NCBI GenBank assembly: GCA_032229975.1
Contig: JAVXVG010000020.1
Span: 1 to 64,000, forward strand
DNA length: 64,000 bases
Source: JAIVGV01 sp032229975
GTDB taxonomy: Bacteria; Acidobacteriota; Blastocatellia; Pyrinomonadales; Pyrinomonadaceae
Direction: 5' to 3'
The notes beneath the pieces are model-generated. The model had not been told where the DNA came from. It made no database searches and saw nothing but the letters and a program-made list of their open reading frames with translations. This document shows positions 8,178 through 18,000 of the stretch, piece after piece. The position numbers and the translations under genes were made by a program. Numbering within the stretch: the first letter of the stretch is position 1; the number at the start of each line of letters is the position of its first letter.

Positions 8178-9089
8178 CTATTTCTCCGGCAGCGTCCAAG
8201 TTTCGCCGATCTCAGTTACGGCAACGCGCCAACGCTCCTTGCCCGCCGCAGAGATCATCCGGCTGATCGGCTCGCCCACAGGCTCGCGGCTCAACTTGAA
8301 AGTCGCGTGGTGCATTGGCAGAACGTAGCGCGCACCCATCTCTCGACTCATCGCCCAGGCCTGCTCCGGGTTCGCGTGCGCGTTGATGTAAGGGTCATAG
8401 GCCCCGATGGGGAGGATCGCCAAAACGATCTCCGCGTCGCGCTCGCGCAAACGACCGAAGGCCCGCGTGTACGCCGTGTCGCCCCCGAAGACGAGAGCGC
8501 GCCCCTGCTTCTCGACGAGAAATCCTCCGTAGCCACGCCCGCGATCTGTAAGCCGACGCGCGCCCCAGTGGTTCACCTCGATCGACTCGATGCGCGCGCC
8601 CGCGACTTCCGTCGTCTCGCCCCACGCCAACTCATCCGCGCGGCGGAAGCGTCGCACGAGATCGAGGTTGCCGCGCTGCACGACTGCGCTCATCGCGCGC
8701 GGCAGACAGTGTAGCGTCGTGAGATCGCAGTGATCCATGTGCGCGTGTGAGACGAGCACGGCGTCGAGTCGTGGCAACTCGCGCACCTTGAGCGCGGGCT
8801 CAACCAGACGACGAGGCCCCAACGTCACGCCGCGTGCGACCCGCACGCCGACTCTTCGTCCGAGGGCCGGATCGGTCAACAACCACGTGCCGTAAAAGTT
8901 GATCAGCACGGTCGCATGACCGAGCCACGCGACCGTCAATCTCTCATCAGACCAACTCGACGGATCGGGCTTGTGCGGCGCGGGCGCGATTGCGACACGT
9001 CGCTCCGCCAGACGCTCCTCGACGAAACGTCGCCCGAAACGCCGCGCGAACCCCGCATAAGTTTTCAACTCACCCACCCTTGTGCTCAT
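8178..9089 (-). CDS. MBL-fold metal-dependent hydrolase (NAPE-PLD/UlaG-like)
   Basis: A 303-residue protein. The metallo-beta-lactamase signature HAHMDH is at about residues 115-120. It is preceded by WLGHATVLINFYGTWLLTDPAL, a pattern shared by the N-acyl-phosphatidylethanolamine phospholipase D/UlaG-like branch. Later metal ligands appear in NHWGARR and FGGDTAYTR, and a terminal histidine in LPMHHATF. Members of this branch hydrolyse phosphodiesters or lactones; the substrate cannot be told from sequence. There is no signal peptide, so it is probably cytoplasmic. Transcribed alone; it shares a divergent spacer with the DUF885 gene. Confidence 0.88.
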   Translation of the reverse strand: MSTRVGELKTYAGFARRFGRRFVEERLAERRVAIAPAPHKPDPSSWSDERLTVAWLGHATVLINFYGTWLLTDPALGRRVGVRVARGVTLGPRRLVEPALKVRELPRLDAVLVSHAHMDHCDLTTLHCLPRAMSAVVQRGNLDLVRRFRRADELAWGETTEVAGARIESIEVNHWGARRLTDRGRGYGGFLVEKQGRALVFGGDTAYTRAFGRLRERDAEIVLAILPIGAYDPYINAHANPEQAWAMSREMGARYVLPMHHATFKLSREPVGEPISRMISAAGKERWRVAVTEIGETWTLPEK

Positions 9090-9128
9090 AATGAAACTTA
9101 GATGCGCGAACGCCGCGCTTTGTTCATT

Positions 9129-9250
9129 GCGGATTTCGGATTGCGGATTGAAGAGATTTATTCATTGATCTATTGATTCATTGACTCATTTAATCAATGA
9201 AAAATGAGTCAATGAATCAATTCCCTAATCCGCATTCCGCATTCCGAAAT
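9129..9250. repeat. compound 7- and 8-nt word hairpin in a divergent spacer
   Basis: The inner arm is a perfect 19-bp inverted repeat, 9172-9190 with 9203-9221, made of octamers of the type ATTGATTC. It is flanked by an outer inverted repeat of heptads of the type GGATTGC (9129-9151 with about 9225-9250). Two word families are thus nested in one element. It lies between divergent genes, so it cannot be a simple terminator. It would fall in the leader of the DUF885 gene unless that promoter lies between 9250 and 9310. Confidence 0.75.
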
Positions 9251-9319
9251 TATCTTCCCCTGTTGTATCCTCGCCGCGTCTCTTCATTCGATCTCTCGCA
9301 AACACGGTCGGAGGTTTCG

Positions 9320-11116
9320 ATGCGCCTGATCATCCGCAGCCTGTTTACGTTTCTGTTCGCGACCATCCTCTTTTTGATGACCGGCCCACCTGCCCGCTCG
9401 CAAACTGCTCGACCGAGCGACGCGACCAACGCGCTACGCGCGCTCTTCGATGCCGAATGGGAGTACGCCATGCGCGAGAGCCCGACGTGGGCCTCCACGC
9501 TCGGCGACCGACGTTACAACGACCGTTGGGAAGACCTCTCGCTCGCGGCGATAGAGCGTCGCCACCAGCACGACATCGACGCGCTCTCACAACTCAAGTC
9601 GATAGATCGCGCGCGTCTGTCGCCTGCCGATCAGTTGAATTACGATCTCTTCAAGCAGGGCTATGAAACGAACGTCGAAGGTCACAAGTATCGCTGGTAT
9701 CTCGTCCCGCTCAATCAGCGCGGCGGCATTCAGACCGAAGACGATCTCGGCGATCAGCTACGCTTCACGACCGTCAAAGACTACGACGACTGGATCGCGC
9801 GCTTGCGCACGTTTCCCGCGCACATGGCCGGAACAATCGCGCTTCTGCGCGAGGGCGTGCGTGTGAAGATGGTTCACCCGCGCATCATCTCCGAGCGCAT
9901 CCCCGCGCAGATCGACAAGCAGATCGTCGCGAGCGCGGAGGACAGTCCCTTCTTCCGGCCCTTCAAACACATCCCCGACTCGTTCAGCAAAGCAGAACGC
10001 GAACGCATCCTCGCGGCCGGTCGCGAAGCGATCACATCAAACGTCGTTCCTTCGTTTAAGAAGATGCGCGAGTTCTTCGTGCGTGAGTACATCCCCGCTT
10101 CTTACCCCGAAGTCGGCGCGTGGCAGATGCCCGACGGCGCGCAGATGTACGCCTACGAAGCACGTCGCCACACGACGACGAATCTGACGCCGCAGCAGAT
10201 TCACGAGATCGGACTCGCCGAAGTGAAACGCATCCGCACAGAGATGCAGTCCGTTCTCGATAAGCTCGGCTACAAGGGCACGCTGCAAGACTTCTTCAAA
10301 CTCTTACGCACCGATCCGAAGTTCTACTACAACTCGCCCGAAGAGCTGCTCGACGCCTATCGCGCGCAAGCCAAGCGCATTGAGCCGCGACTGCTCAAAG
10401 TTTTTCGCACGCTCCCGCGCCAGCCCTACGGCGTCGAGCCCATTCCGATGAACGTCGCGCCCGACACGACCACGGCCTATTATCAACAAGGGGCGGCGGA
10501 TGGATCGCGCGCCGGGACTTTCTACGTCAATCTCTACAAGCCTGAGACGCGACCGAAGTACGAGATGATGGCCCTCGCGCTCCACGAGTCCGTGCCCGGC
10601 CATCACTTGCAGATCGCGCTCGCGCAGGAACTCGGCGAAGTCCCGAAGTTTCGCCGCTACCAGAACGACTACACGGCCTTCGTCGAAGGCTGGGGCCTCT
10701 ACGCCGAAAGCTTAGGCGACGAGATGGGCCTCTACGACGATCCCTATTCTAGGTTTGGACAGTTGACCTACGAGATGTGGCGCGCGGTTCGCTTAGTTGT
10801 TGACACAGGCATCCACTCGATGCACTGGACGCGACAGCAGGCCATCGACTATTTCACGGCGAACGCCGCCAAGACCGAACTCGACATCGTCAACGAGATC
10901 GACCGCTACATCGCCTGGCCCGGTCAAGCCCTCGCCTACAAGATCGGCGAACTCAAGATCAAAGAGCTTCGCGCACGCGCTGCCCAATCACTCGGCGATA
11001 AATTCGACGTGCGCGAGTTCCACGAGATCGTCCTCGGCTCCGGCGCAGTTCCACTCGACGTGTTAGAGCGCAACGTCAACGACTGGATCGCCGCGAAGAA
11101 GCGCGCAACCTCGTGA
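9320..11116 (+). CDS. DUF885 family exported protein, probable metallopeptidase
   Basis: A 598-residue protein. The start was moved to ATG 9320 because GGAGG lies at 9310-9314 and a signal peptide (MRLIIRSLFTFLFATILFLM) follows directly. The body is the DUF885 fold, with helical repeats and the conserved HESVPGHHLQ motif near residue 425, a variant zinc-binding HExxxGH site. GWGLYAE and the downstream Glu belong to the same active-site cleft. The family is related to M32-type carboxypeptidases and is thought to act as periplasmic peptidases. It is the first gene of a co-directional run, and its stop overlaps the GTG start of the next gene by four bases. Confidence 0.9.
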   Translation: MRLIIRSLFTFLFATILFLMTGPPARSQTARPSDATNALRALFDAEWEYAMRESPTWASTLGDRRYNDRWEDLSLAAIERRHQHDIDALSQLKSIDRARLSPADQLNYDLFKQGYETNVEGHKYRWYLVPLNQRGGIQTEDDLGDQLRFTTVKDYDDWIARLRTFPAHMAGTIALLREGVRVKMVHPRIISERIPAQIDKQIVASAEDSPFFRPFKHIPDSFSKAERERILAAGREAITSNVVPSFKKMREFFVREYIPASYPEVGAWQMPDGAQMYAYEARRHTTTNLTPQQIHEIGLAEVKRIRTEMQSVLDKLGYKGTLQDFFKLLRTDPKFYYNSPEELLDAYRAQAKRIEPRLLKVFRTLPRQPYGVEPIPMNVAPDTTTAYYQQGAADGSRAGTFYVNLYKPETRPKYEMMALALHESVPGHHLQIALAQELGEVPKFRRYQNDYTAFVEGWGLYAESLGDEMGLYDDPYSRFGQLTYEMWRAVRLVVDTGIHSMHWTRQQAIDYFTANAAKTELDIVNEIDRYIAWPGQALAYKIGELKIKELRARAAQSLGDKFDVREFHEIVLGSGAVPLDVLERNVNDWIAAKKRATS

Positions 11117-12690
11117 GCGACGAATCAACACCATCAGGATATGATGCGACGCGACGAACCGCGTGGCAGCCCGATCTGATCTTCGTCGGCGGCCGCTTCC
11201 AACGCGATCTCGCGCTCGTCACTGATGACGCGACGGGTCGCATCGTCTCAGTCTCGCAGAACAACGAACACGACGCGGCGCGTGTCGTTCGTCTTAACGG
11301 TCGCGCGCTGTTGCCCGGCATGACGAACGCGCACTCGCACGCCTTCCAGCGCGTCATACGCGGGCGCACGGAGTTTCGCACCGCCACGGCGCGCGACACC
11401 TTCTGGACGTGGCGCGAGCAGATGTACTCCGCCGCCTCGCGCCTCACGCCCGAACAAATCTACGACGCCTCGCGCATGGCATTCCTTGAGATGGCCCTCG
11501 GCGGCATCACCACAGTCGGCGAGTTTCACTACCTTCATCACAACGTAGACGGCAGGCCTTACAACGATCCGAATCTACCGGCCAAACAGGTCGTCCGCGC
11601 CGCACGCGACGTAGGCTTGCGCATCGCGCTCCTGCGCACGGCTTATGCGCGCTCCGGCTTCAACACTCAAACGAACGAACGACAGTCGCGCTTTATCACG
11701 CGCGATCCGCAAGACTTCATCAAACACACGGACGCACTGCGCCTTGATCTCGCGCGCGAGTCTTCCACGCGCGCGGACGATCATGTAGATGGATCGCAAA
11801 GTGATCAACTCGCGACCGCTTGGCTTGGCATTGCTCCACACAGCGTCCGCGCCGTGCCGCTTCCATATTGGCGAGAAGTCGCGACTTACGCGCGCGCACA
11901 TCGAATGCCGGTGCACGCTCACGTCGCCGAACAGCCCGCCGAAGTTGAAGCATGCCGCGTCGAGCACGGTCGCACGCCCGTCTCACTTCTCAGTGAAGAG
12001 GGCCTGCTCGATGAACGCTTCACGGCGGTTCACGCCATCCACATCACGGCGCATGAAGCGCGCGCTCTAGCCACGGCGCACGCTCACGTCTGCGCCTGCC
12101 CGACGACCGAGCGAAACTTGGGCGACGGCATCATCCCCGCCGATCTCCTCTTCAACGCGGGCGCGCGCATCGCGCTCGGCACTGACAGTCACGCGCAGAT
12201 CGATCTCCTCGAAGACGCGCGCGAACTCGAACTCAACCTGCGGCTCTCCAAACTCTCGCGCGCCGTCCTCGCGCCCGAAGAGTTGAACGAACAAGGTGAC
12301 GATGCGGGCCCCGACGATGTAAGCAGAGGCAATACAAACCGCGATGATGTCGATCACGACGATGTCGATGAGCCGCCTTCTCAAATCTCTTCGCTCGCCG
12401 CGCGCCTCTTCGAATGTGCGACACTGAGCGGCGCATCGAGCATCGGCGCAGACGCGGGCGCGCTTGAACGGAGACGCGCCGCAGACTTCTTCACCGTCGC
12501 GCTCGACGATCCTTCAATCGCGGGGGCCGGCGAAGACGATCTGCTCGCGACAATCATCTTCTCGCTCACGCGCGCGGCAGTGCGCGACGTTATCGTCGGT
12601 GGTCACTTAGTAGTGGAGAACGGAAGGCACGCCGCGCAGGAAGAGATCGTCGCGCGCTTCGTCGGGTTGCAGCGTGGACTGTGGAGTTAA
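11113..12690 (+). CDS. hutF: formimidoylglutamate deiminase-like amidohydrolase (HutF-like)
   Basis: A 525-residue protein starting at GTG 11113, overlapping the previous stop (GTGA). Amidohydrolase-superfamily motifs are NAHSHAFQR (metal HxH, about residue 75), TFWTWREQMY, VHAHVAEQ (third metal His), and GTDSHAQIDLLEDARELE (metal Asp). TFWTWREQMY and the overall order match HutF, which deiminates N-formimino-L-glutamate in histidine breakdown. No other hut gene is nearby, so a related deaminase is possible. An Asp-rich low-complexity insert (about residues 395-423, DD-V/A repeats) interrupts the C-terminal part. Cytoplasmic. Confidence 0.82.
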   Translation: MSDESTPSGYDATRRTAWQPDLIFVGGRFQRDLALVTDDATGRIVSVSQNNEHDAARVVRLNGRALLPGMTNAHSHAFQRVIRGRTEFRTATARDTFWTWREQMYSAASRLTPEQIYDASRMAFLEMALGGITTVGEFHYLHHNVDGRPYNDPNLPAKQVVRAARDVGLRIALLRTAYARSGFNTQTNERQSRFITRDPQDFIKHTDALRLDLARESSTRADDHVDGSQSDQLATAWLGIAPHSVRAVPLPYWREVATYARAHRMPVHAHVAEQPAEVEACRVEHGRTPVSLLSEEGLLDERFTAVHAIHITAHEARALATAHAHVCACPTTERNLGDGIIPADLLFNAGARIALGTDSHAQIDLLEDARELELNLRLSKLSRAVLAPEELNEQGDDAGPDDVSRGNTNRDDVDHDDVDEPPSQISSLAARLFECATLSGASSIGADAGALERRRAADFFTVALDDPSIAGAGEDDLLATIIFSLTRAAVRDVIVGGHLVVENGRHAAQEEIVARFVGLQRGLWS

Positions 12691-12706
12691 AAACTTGGTG
12701 GCACGC

Positions 12707-13837
12707 ATGAACGTCAAAGACACGCTCGCCGAACTCGTTGGCATCGACTCGGTCTCGTCGCGCACGAACCTTGAGATGATCAACTACCTCGCGCCGCGCT
12801 GCGAACGTCTTGGGCTTTGCGCGCGATTGCTGCCTTACGTTGACGACGCGGGCATCAAGAAATTCAACCTCATCGCAGTTGCTCCGCGTTCAACGTCTGA
12901 TGATGAAGAGATAGAACTCGCGCTCGTCGGGCACATGGACACAGTGCCATTCGATCCCGCTTGGTCGGAGGCTCTGACGCTCACCGAGCGCGACGGGAAA
13001 CTTTTCGGTCGCGGTGCGTGCGACACGAAGGCTTTCATCGCGGCTGCGCTCGCGGCAGTCGAACAAGTCGATCTCAAAAAACTCGCGCGCCCGCTCGCGC
13101 TTGTCTTCACGGCGGACGAGGAGGTGGGCTGCATCGGCGCAAAGCGACTCGCGGACGCGCGCGCGTTCAAGGTGCGAAGGGCCATCGTCGGCGAGCCCAC
13201 ATCGCTCAGGCCCGTGCGCGCGGGAAAAGGTTATTGCCTCGCCGAAGTCGAGGTGCGCGGGCGCGAGGGCCATAGCGCGTATCCGGCGTTAGGAGCGTCG
13301 GCGATTTTTCGCGCGGCGCGTCTCATCTCGCGCATCGAGGAGGTTGCGAAGAGACTCGAAGCGGAGAGGCACGAGGCTTTCGATCCGCCGTTCACGACGA
13401 TAAACGTGGGACGCATCGAGGGCGGGACGGCGAAGAACATCATCGCGGGCTCTTGTCGTTTCACTTTGGAATGGCGACCCGTGCCGGGGCAGGCAGCGTC
13501 TCTCGCCGTCGATGTCATCAAAGCCGAGGCTGAACTTTTGCGCGCAGACGATCCCGGCCTCGAGTATCGCATCGACGTGCAACGTTTGGACGGAGGCGTT
13601 GAGACGCCAGCCGATGCCGCGCTCGTCTCGTTCATGGAGACGACGACGGGACACGCGGCGGGCACGGTGGCCTTCGGCACGGAAGCTCCGCAGTTGATCG
13701 AGTTGGGCGCGGAGACGGTCGTCTTCGGCGCGGGCGACATCAGAAACGCGCATCGCACGGGCGAGTTCGTGCCCACCGCAGAGTTAGACAGGTGCGTCGA
13801 AGTTCTTGCGCTTGCGATTAGAGAGTTCTGCCTGTAG
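12707..13837 (+). CDS. argE: M20 family deacylase, acetylornithine deacetylase (ArgE)-like
   Basis: A 376-residue protein. The start was set at ATG 12707, 16 bases after the HutF stop; a TTG upstream would overlap. M20 motifs are complete: GHMDTVP (zinc ligand and Asp), GACDTKAFIAA (bridging Asp), TADEEVGCIGA (general-base Glu and zinc Glu) and GEPTSL. A dimerisation domain follows with HSAYP. GEPTS and the closing GAGDIRNAHRTGEFVP are typical of ArgE, which removes the acetyl group from N2-acetylornithine. Succinyl-diaminopimelate desuccinylase is the main alternative. Probably co-transcribed with the HutF-like gene. Confidence 0.85.
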   Translation: MNVKDTLAELVGIDSVSSRTNLEMINYLAPRCERLGLCARLLPYVDDAGIKKFNLIAVAPRSTSDDEEIELALVGHMDTVPFDPAWSEALTLTERDGKLFGRGACDTKAFIAAALAAVEQVDLKKLARPLALVFTADEEVGCIGAKRLADARAFKVRRAIVGEPTSLRPVRAGKGYCLAEVEVRGREGHSAYPALGASAIFRAARLISRIEEVAKRLEAERHEAFDPPFTTINVGRIEGGTAKNIIAGSCRFTLEWRPVPGQAASLAVDVIKAEAELLRADDPGLEYRIDVQRLDGGVETPADAALVSFMETTTGHAAGTVAFGTEAPQLIELGAETVVFGAGDIRNAHRTGEFVPTAELDRCVEVLALAIREFCL

Positions 13838-13864
13838 TTTTATTTTACGCCTGCATTAATTTCT

Positions 13865-14977
13865 ATGAACCGAAGCAATCTTAAATCTACTCACGCGCTG
13901 TTGATGTGTGCGTTGCTCGTCGCGTTGTCGTGTCTCTCGGTCGCGGCGCAAACTCAGAACGATCAGCCTTTGACGAGTCAGGAGCTGGTGCGGCTCGTCT
14001 ATCAGTTGCCGCAGCATCCGGAGAAGCACGACGAGGTGGTGGCCGAGATCAGGCGACGCGGGATCGGGTTCGAGTTGACCGAAGGAATGCGCTCGGTCGT
14101 CGCCTCGAAGTCCGGCAACGATGCGCTGCTCAGGCGCACGCTCGAAGAGGCCGCGCGACGCAGGGAGAACCCGGCGGCTTCGGTGCGACCGAACGAGGCG
14201 GAGGCGGCTGACTTGCTCGCGCACACGCGCGAGGCGACGCGCGCGGCTGTCGGCGCGATGCCCGACTTCGTCGTGCGACAACTCATCACGCGGCAGTACG
14301 CCTTCGGCACGACGAAGAACTGGCTGCCGCTCGATCATCTCACCGTCGGCGTGAGCTATCGCGAGAGCGAGGGCGGCGAACGCTACAAGGTACTCGCGGT
14401 CAACGGCGTCCCGACCGCCACGCCCGAAGCGCACGACCGCAGCGACTACGAGCAGGAGAGCGGCGCGTCTTCAACGGGCGAGTTCGTCTCGATGCTCAAG
14501 GAGTTGTTCTCGGACGAGGCGAAGACGAAGTTCACCGCCGTTGACACGGACACGATCCGCAACCGGCGCGCGCTCGTCTATGAGTATGAGATGAAGTTGG
14601 AGAACTCGCAGCAGACGCTCGCGTTTCGCGGCAAGGGCGACGCGCAGGTGGCCCGCGTCGGCTCGCGCGGGCGCGTGTGGGTTGATCGAGAGACGTTCCG
14701 CGTGCTGCGACTTGAAAACGTCGCGACTGAAATTCAGGGAGGCTTTCCCATCACGGCGGCAACGAACACGATTGACTACGACTGGGTGACAATCGCGGAG
14801 CGCAAGTATCTGCTGCCCGTCTTCGCCGTCGTTGAGCTGACGAGCGCGCAACAGGGCCGGGTCTATCAGTCGCACAACGAGATTCGCTTCCGCAGCTATC
14901 AGAAGTACGGCGCGGAAGTGAAGATCGTCGAAGATGACGACTTCCCCAGCGAGCCGCCGCCGAAGAAACCCGAATAA
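13865..14977 (+). CDS. exported protein of unknown function
   Basis: A 370-residue protein with a signal peptide (residues 1-28, ending SVAAQ). An alpha-helical N-terminal part (to about residue 120) may bind partners. The C-terminal half has repeated antiparallel strands (GVSYRESEGGERYKVLAVNG, ALVYEYEMKL, VWVDRETFRVLRLENVATE, KYLLPVFAVVELTS), which resembles the half-barrel fold of LolA/outer-membrane lipoprotein-sorting-type proteins. This fold assignment is tentative. It is the last gene of the run begun by DUF885, 27 bases after argE, and ends in a terminator. Confidence 0.75.
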   Translation: MNRSNLKSTHALLMCALLVALSCLSVAAQTQNDQPLTSQELVRLVYQLPQHPEKHDEVVAEIRRRGIGFELTEGMRSVVASKSGNDALLRRTLEEAARRRENPAASVRPNEAEAADLLAHTREATRAAVGAMPDFVVRQLITRQYAFGTTKNWLPLDHLTVGVSYRESEGGERYKVLAVNGVPTATPEAHDRSDYEQESGASSTGEFVSMLKELFSDEAKTKFTAVDTDTIRNRRALVYEYEMKLENSQQTLAFRGKGDAQVARVGSRGRVWVDRETFRVLRLENVATEIQGGFPITAATNTIDYDWVTIAERKYLLPVFAVVELTSAQQGRVYQSHNEIRFRSYQKYGAEVKIVEDDDFPSEPPPKKPE

Positions 14978-14979
14978 CG

Positions 14980-15084
14980 ATTACGGAATGCGGATTGAAG
15001 AAACGCGGCTTTGAGTTTGAAAACTCAAAGCCGCGTTCTCTTTTTTGCTCTCGAATCCGCAATCCGAAATCCGCATTCCGCAAT
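14980..15084. repeat. 7-nt word inverted repeat surrounding a terminator
   Basis: Heptads of the type ATCCGCA flank the terminator at 15002-15044. The best outer stem is 14984-14995 with 15069-15080 (12 bp, perfect). The right flank runs through five heptads to within two bases of the kgd stop at 15086. The same word family is used at 9129-9250. Confidence 0.7.
15002..15044 (+). terminator. intrinsic terminator after the exported-protein gene
   Basis: A 17-bp perfect inverted repeat, 15002-15018 with 15021-15037, with a tight loop. It is followed on the plus strand by CTCTTTTTTGC, a good T tract. It ends the plus-strand run 9320-14977. Confidence 0.88.
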
Positions 15085-15085
15085 T

Positions 15086-18000
15086 TCATCCGTCTCCCTG
15101 CCCCGCGTACTTGTCCGTGCTCGCGTTTGAAATGATCGCAGCGTCCGTGGTGAGGGCCTGATCGACGAGTTGTCGCTGCTCCATCTCGTGAACCGAATAC
15201 GATCCGGTCGCGGGACTAGCCGAAGGAGCGCGACCCGCGAAGTTCGGCCGCTCACACTTCGGCAAGAGATTCATCAAACGCGGCTCGACGAACGTCCAAC
15301 CGCCCATGTTCTTTGGCTCTTCCTGCGCCCAGACGAGTTGCAAGGCGTTCGCGTAGGTCTTGAAGAGTTCGCGCAAGGCGTGTTCTGGAAACGGGTAGAA
15401 CTGTTCGAGACGGATGATGGCGACGCGACGATCATCCGTCTTCAAACGCGCGGCGTTGAGATCGTAATAGACCTTGCCCGCGCAGACGACGATGCGTCGC
15501 ACCGCCGCGCGATCCTTAATCTCGTGATCGTCGATCACGGGTTGGAAGCCGCCCGTCGTCAACTCCGTGATGTCGGAAGTCGCGGCGGGAAGACGCAGCA
15601 GAGACTTCGGCGTCATCACGACGAGCGGGCGCGCTGCCTCCTGCTTCAACTGACGGCGTAAGAGATGAAAGTATTGCGCCGGACTGGTCGGGTAGCAGAC
15701 CTGCATGTTGTTCTCGGCGCAGAGTTGTAAATATCTTTCGAGTCGCGCCGAAGAGTGTTCAGGCCCCTGTCCTTCATAGCCGTGCGGCAATAGAAGCGCG
15801 AGGCGCGAAGGCTGCTGCCACTTATCGACGCCGGGCGCGATAAACTGATCGATGATCACCTGCGCGCCGTTCGAGAAGTCGCCGAACTGCGCTTCCCAAC
15901 AGACGAGTGCGTCGCGCGCCACGACCGAGTAGCCATACTCGAAGCCCATCACGCCTTGCTCGCTCAGAGAACTATCGAAGACTTCGACGAGCGGTCGTCC
16001 CGCTTCGGTCTGCGTCATCTCCGAGAGCGGAGCCCACGGCTGGCCTGTCTGCGTGTCGTAGAGGATCGCGTGACGCTGCGAGAACGTGCCGCGTCCCGAA
16101 TCCTGTCCCGATAGACGCACGACGCGCCCTTCGAGCGCGAGCGTGCCGAAGGCTAACAATTCGGCGAAGCCCCAATCGAGCGGCAACTGGCCCTCGCCCA
16201 TCTTGCCACGCCGCGCAAGTTGGCTGACCATCTTCGGGTTGACGTGGAAGTTTTCGGGCACGACCGAGATCGCGCGCGTGACTTTTTGGATCGACCCCTC
16301 GCTCGCCGGAGTCTCGACGAAACTCGATCCGTCCTCTTCCGTCAAAGGTTGTTTCAACTCGTCGTCGGGCGAATTCTCTTTCGCGATCTCTTTCGCGCGA
16401 GCGAGCGTCGCCTCATACTCGGCGACTTGATCGCGGATCATCTGCTCCGCCTCTTCCTTCGTGATGACGCCCTCGCGCATGAGGCGTTCAGCGTAAACCG
16501 CGCGCACGCCCGGATGCGCCTTCACGCGCGCGTACATCAGAGGCTGCGTGTAGCTCGGCTCGTCCGTCTCGTTGTGACCGAGGCGTCGGAAGCCGACGAC
16601 ATCGAGCACCACGTCCTTGTTGAACTCCTGACGAAAATCTAATGCGAGGCGAAGCACGCGATACGCGGCTTCCGGGTCGTCGCCGTTGATGTGAAAGATC
16701 GGCAGTTGCGTCATGCGGGCCACGTCGGTCGAATAGATCGTCGAGCGACCGTGTTCGGGCGAAGTGGTGAAACCGATCTGGTTGTTGATGATGATGTGGA
16801 TCGTGCCGCCCGTCCGGTAGCCTTTCAGGTCGGCGAGATTCAAAGTCTCCATCACGATGCCCTGACCGGCGAACGCCGCGTCGCCGTGCAAGAGCACAGG
16901 CAGCGCGCGGTCGATCACTTCCTCACGCGCCGCGCCTTCGCGCTGCCAAGCATCCTGCTTCGCGCGCACCATGCCCTCGACCACCGCATCGACGAATTCA
17001 AGGTGACTCGGATTCGGCGAGACAGTGATCTTCACCTCACGACCCGACTTCGTCGTGCGTTCACCCTTCGCGCCCTGATGATATTTCACGTCGCCCTCGT
17101 CCGCAGGGAAACTCGGATGCACCGATCCCTCGAACGCCGTGAAAATTCTTTCCGTGAGATTGCTGCCGACGACGTTGGCGAGAATGTTGAGCCGGCCGCG
17201 ATGGGCCATCCCCAAAGTGATGTCTTCGACGCCGCGCTCGCCCGCGCGCTCGACGAGTTGATCGAGAAGCGGAATGATCGTCTCGCAGCCTTCGAGTGAA
17301 AAGCGTTTCTGGCCGAGGAATTTCGTGTGCAGGAAACGCTCGAACTGTTCCGCTTCGACGAGCTTCGACAAGAGGGCCTTCTTGATCTCTGACGGGATCG
17401 GCTCAGGCTCGACGAATTCGACGCGGATGCGCTCGCGTATCCACAGCTTCTGCTCCTTGCTCTGGATGTGTCGATACTCGATGCCGACCTTGCCGCAGTA
17501 AGCGCGGCGCAGAATGTCTAAAATTTCTCTTAACGGCGCGCTCTCCTTGCCCGCCAAGCCGCCCGTGATGAACTCTCGATCCAAATCCCAGATCGTCAGC
17601 CCGTAAGTTTCCGGATCGAGTTCCGGATGATTATTCAGAGGCATCGCGTGCAACGGATCGATGTCGGCGACGAGGTGGCCCCGCACGCGATAAGCGTTGA
17701 TCAGTTCGAGCACGCGGGCCTGCTTCGTGATCTGCGCGCGCGTCTGATCCACCCCGAAGAGGACAGGATTGAGATCGACAGACCAACGCAAAGGCGGCAG
17801 TGCGATGTCGAGTTCGCGGAAAATCTGATTATAAAAATCGTGTTCGCCGAGCAACAGCGCGTGGACATGTGCGAGGAATGCGCCGGACTCCGCGCCCTGT
17901 ATGACGCGGTGATCATAAGTCGAAGACAGGTTCATCGTCTTGCTGATGCCGAGCTGCGAGAGCGCGGCGGGCGTCATCGCCTGATACTCGGCCGGGTACT

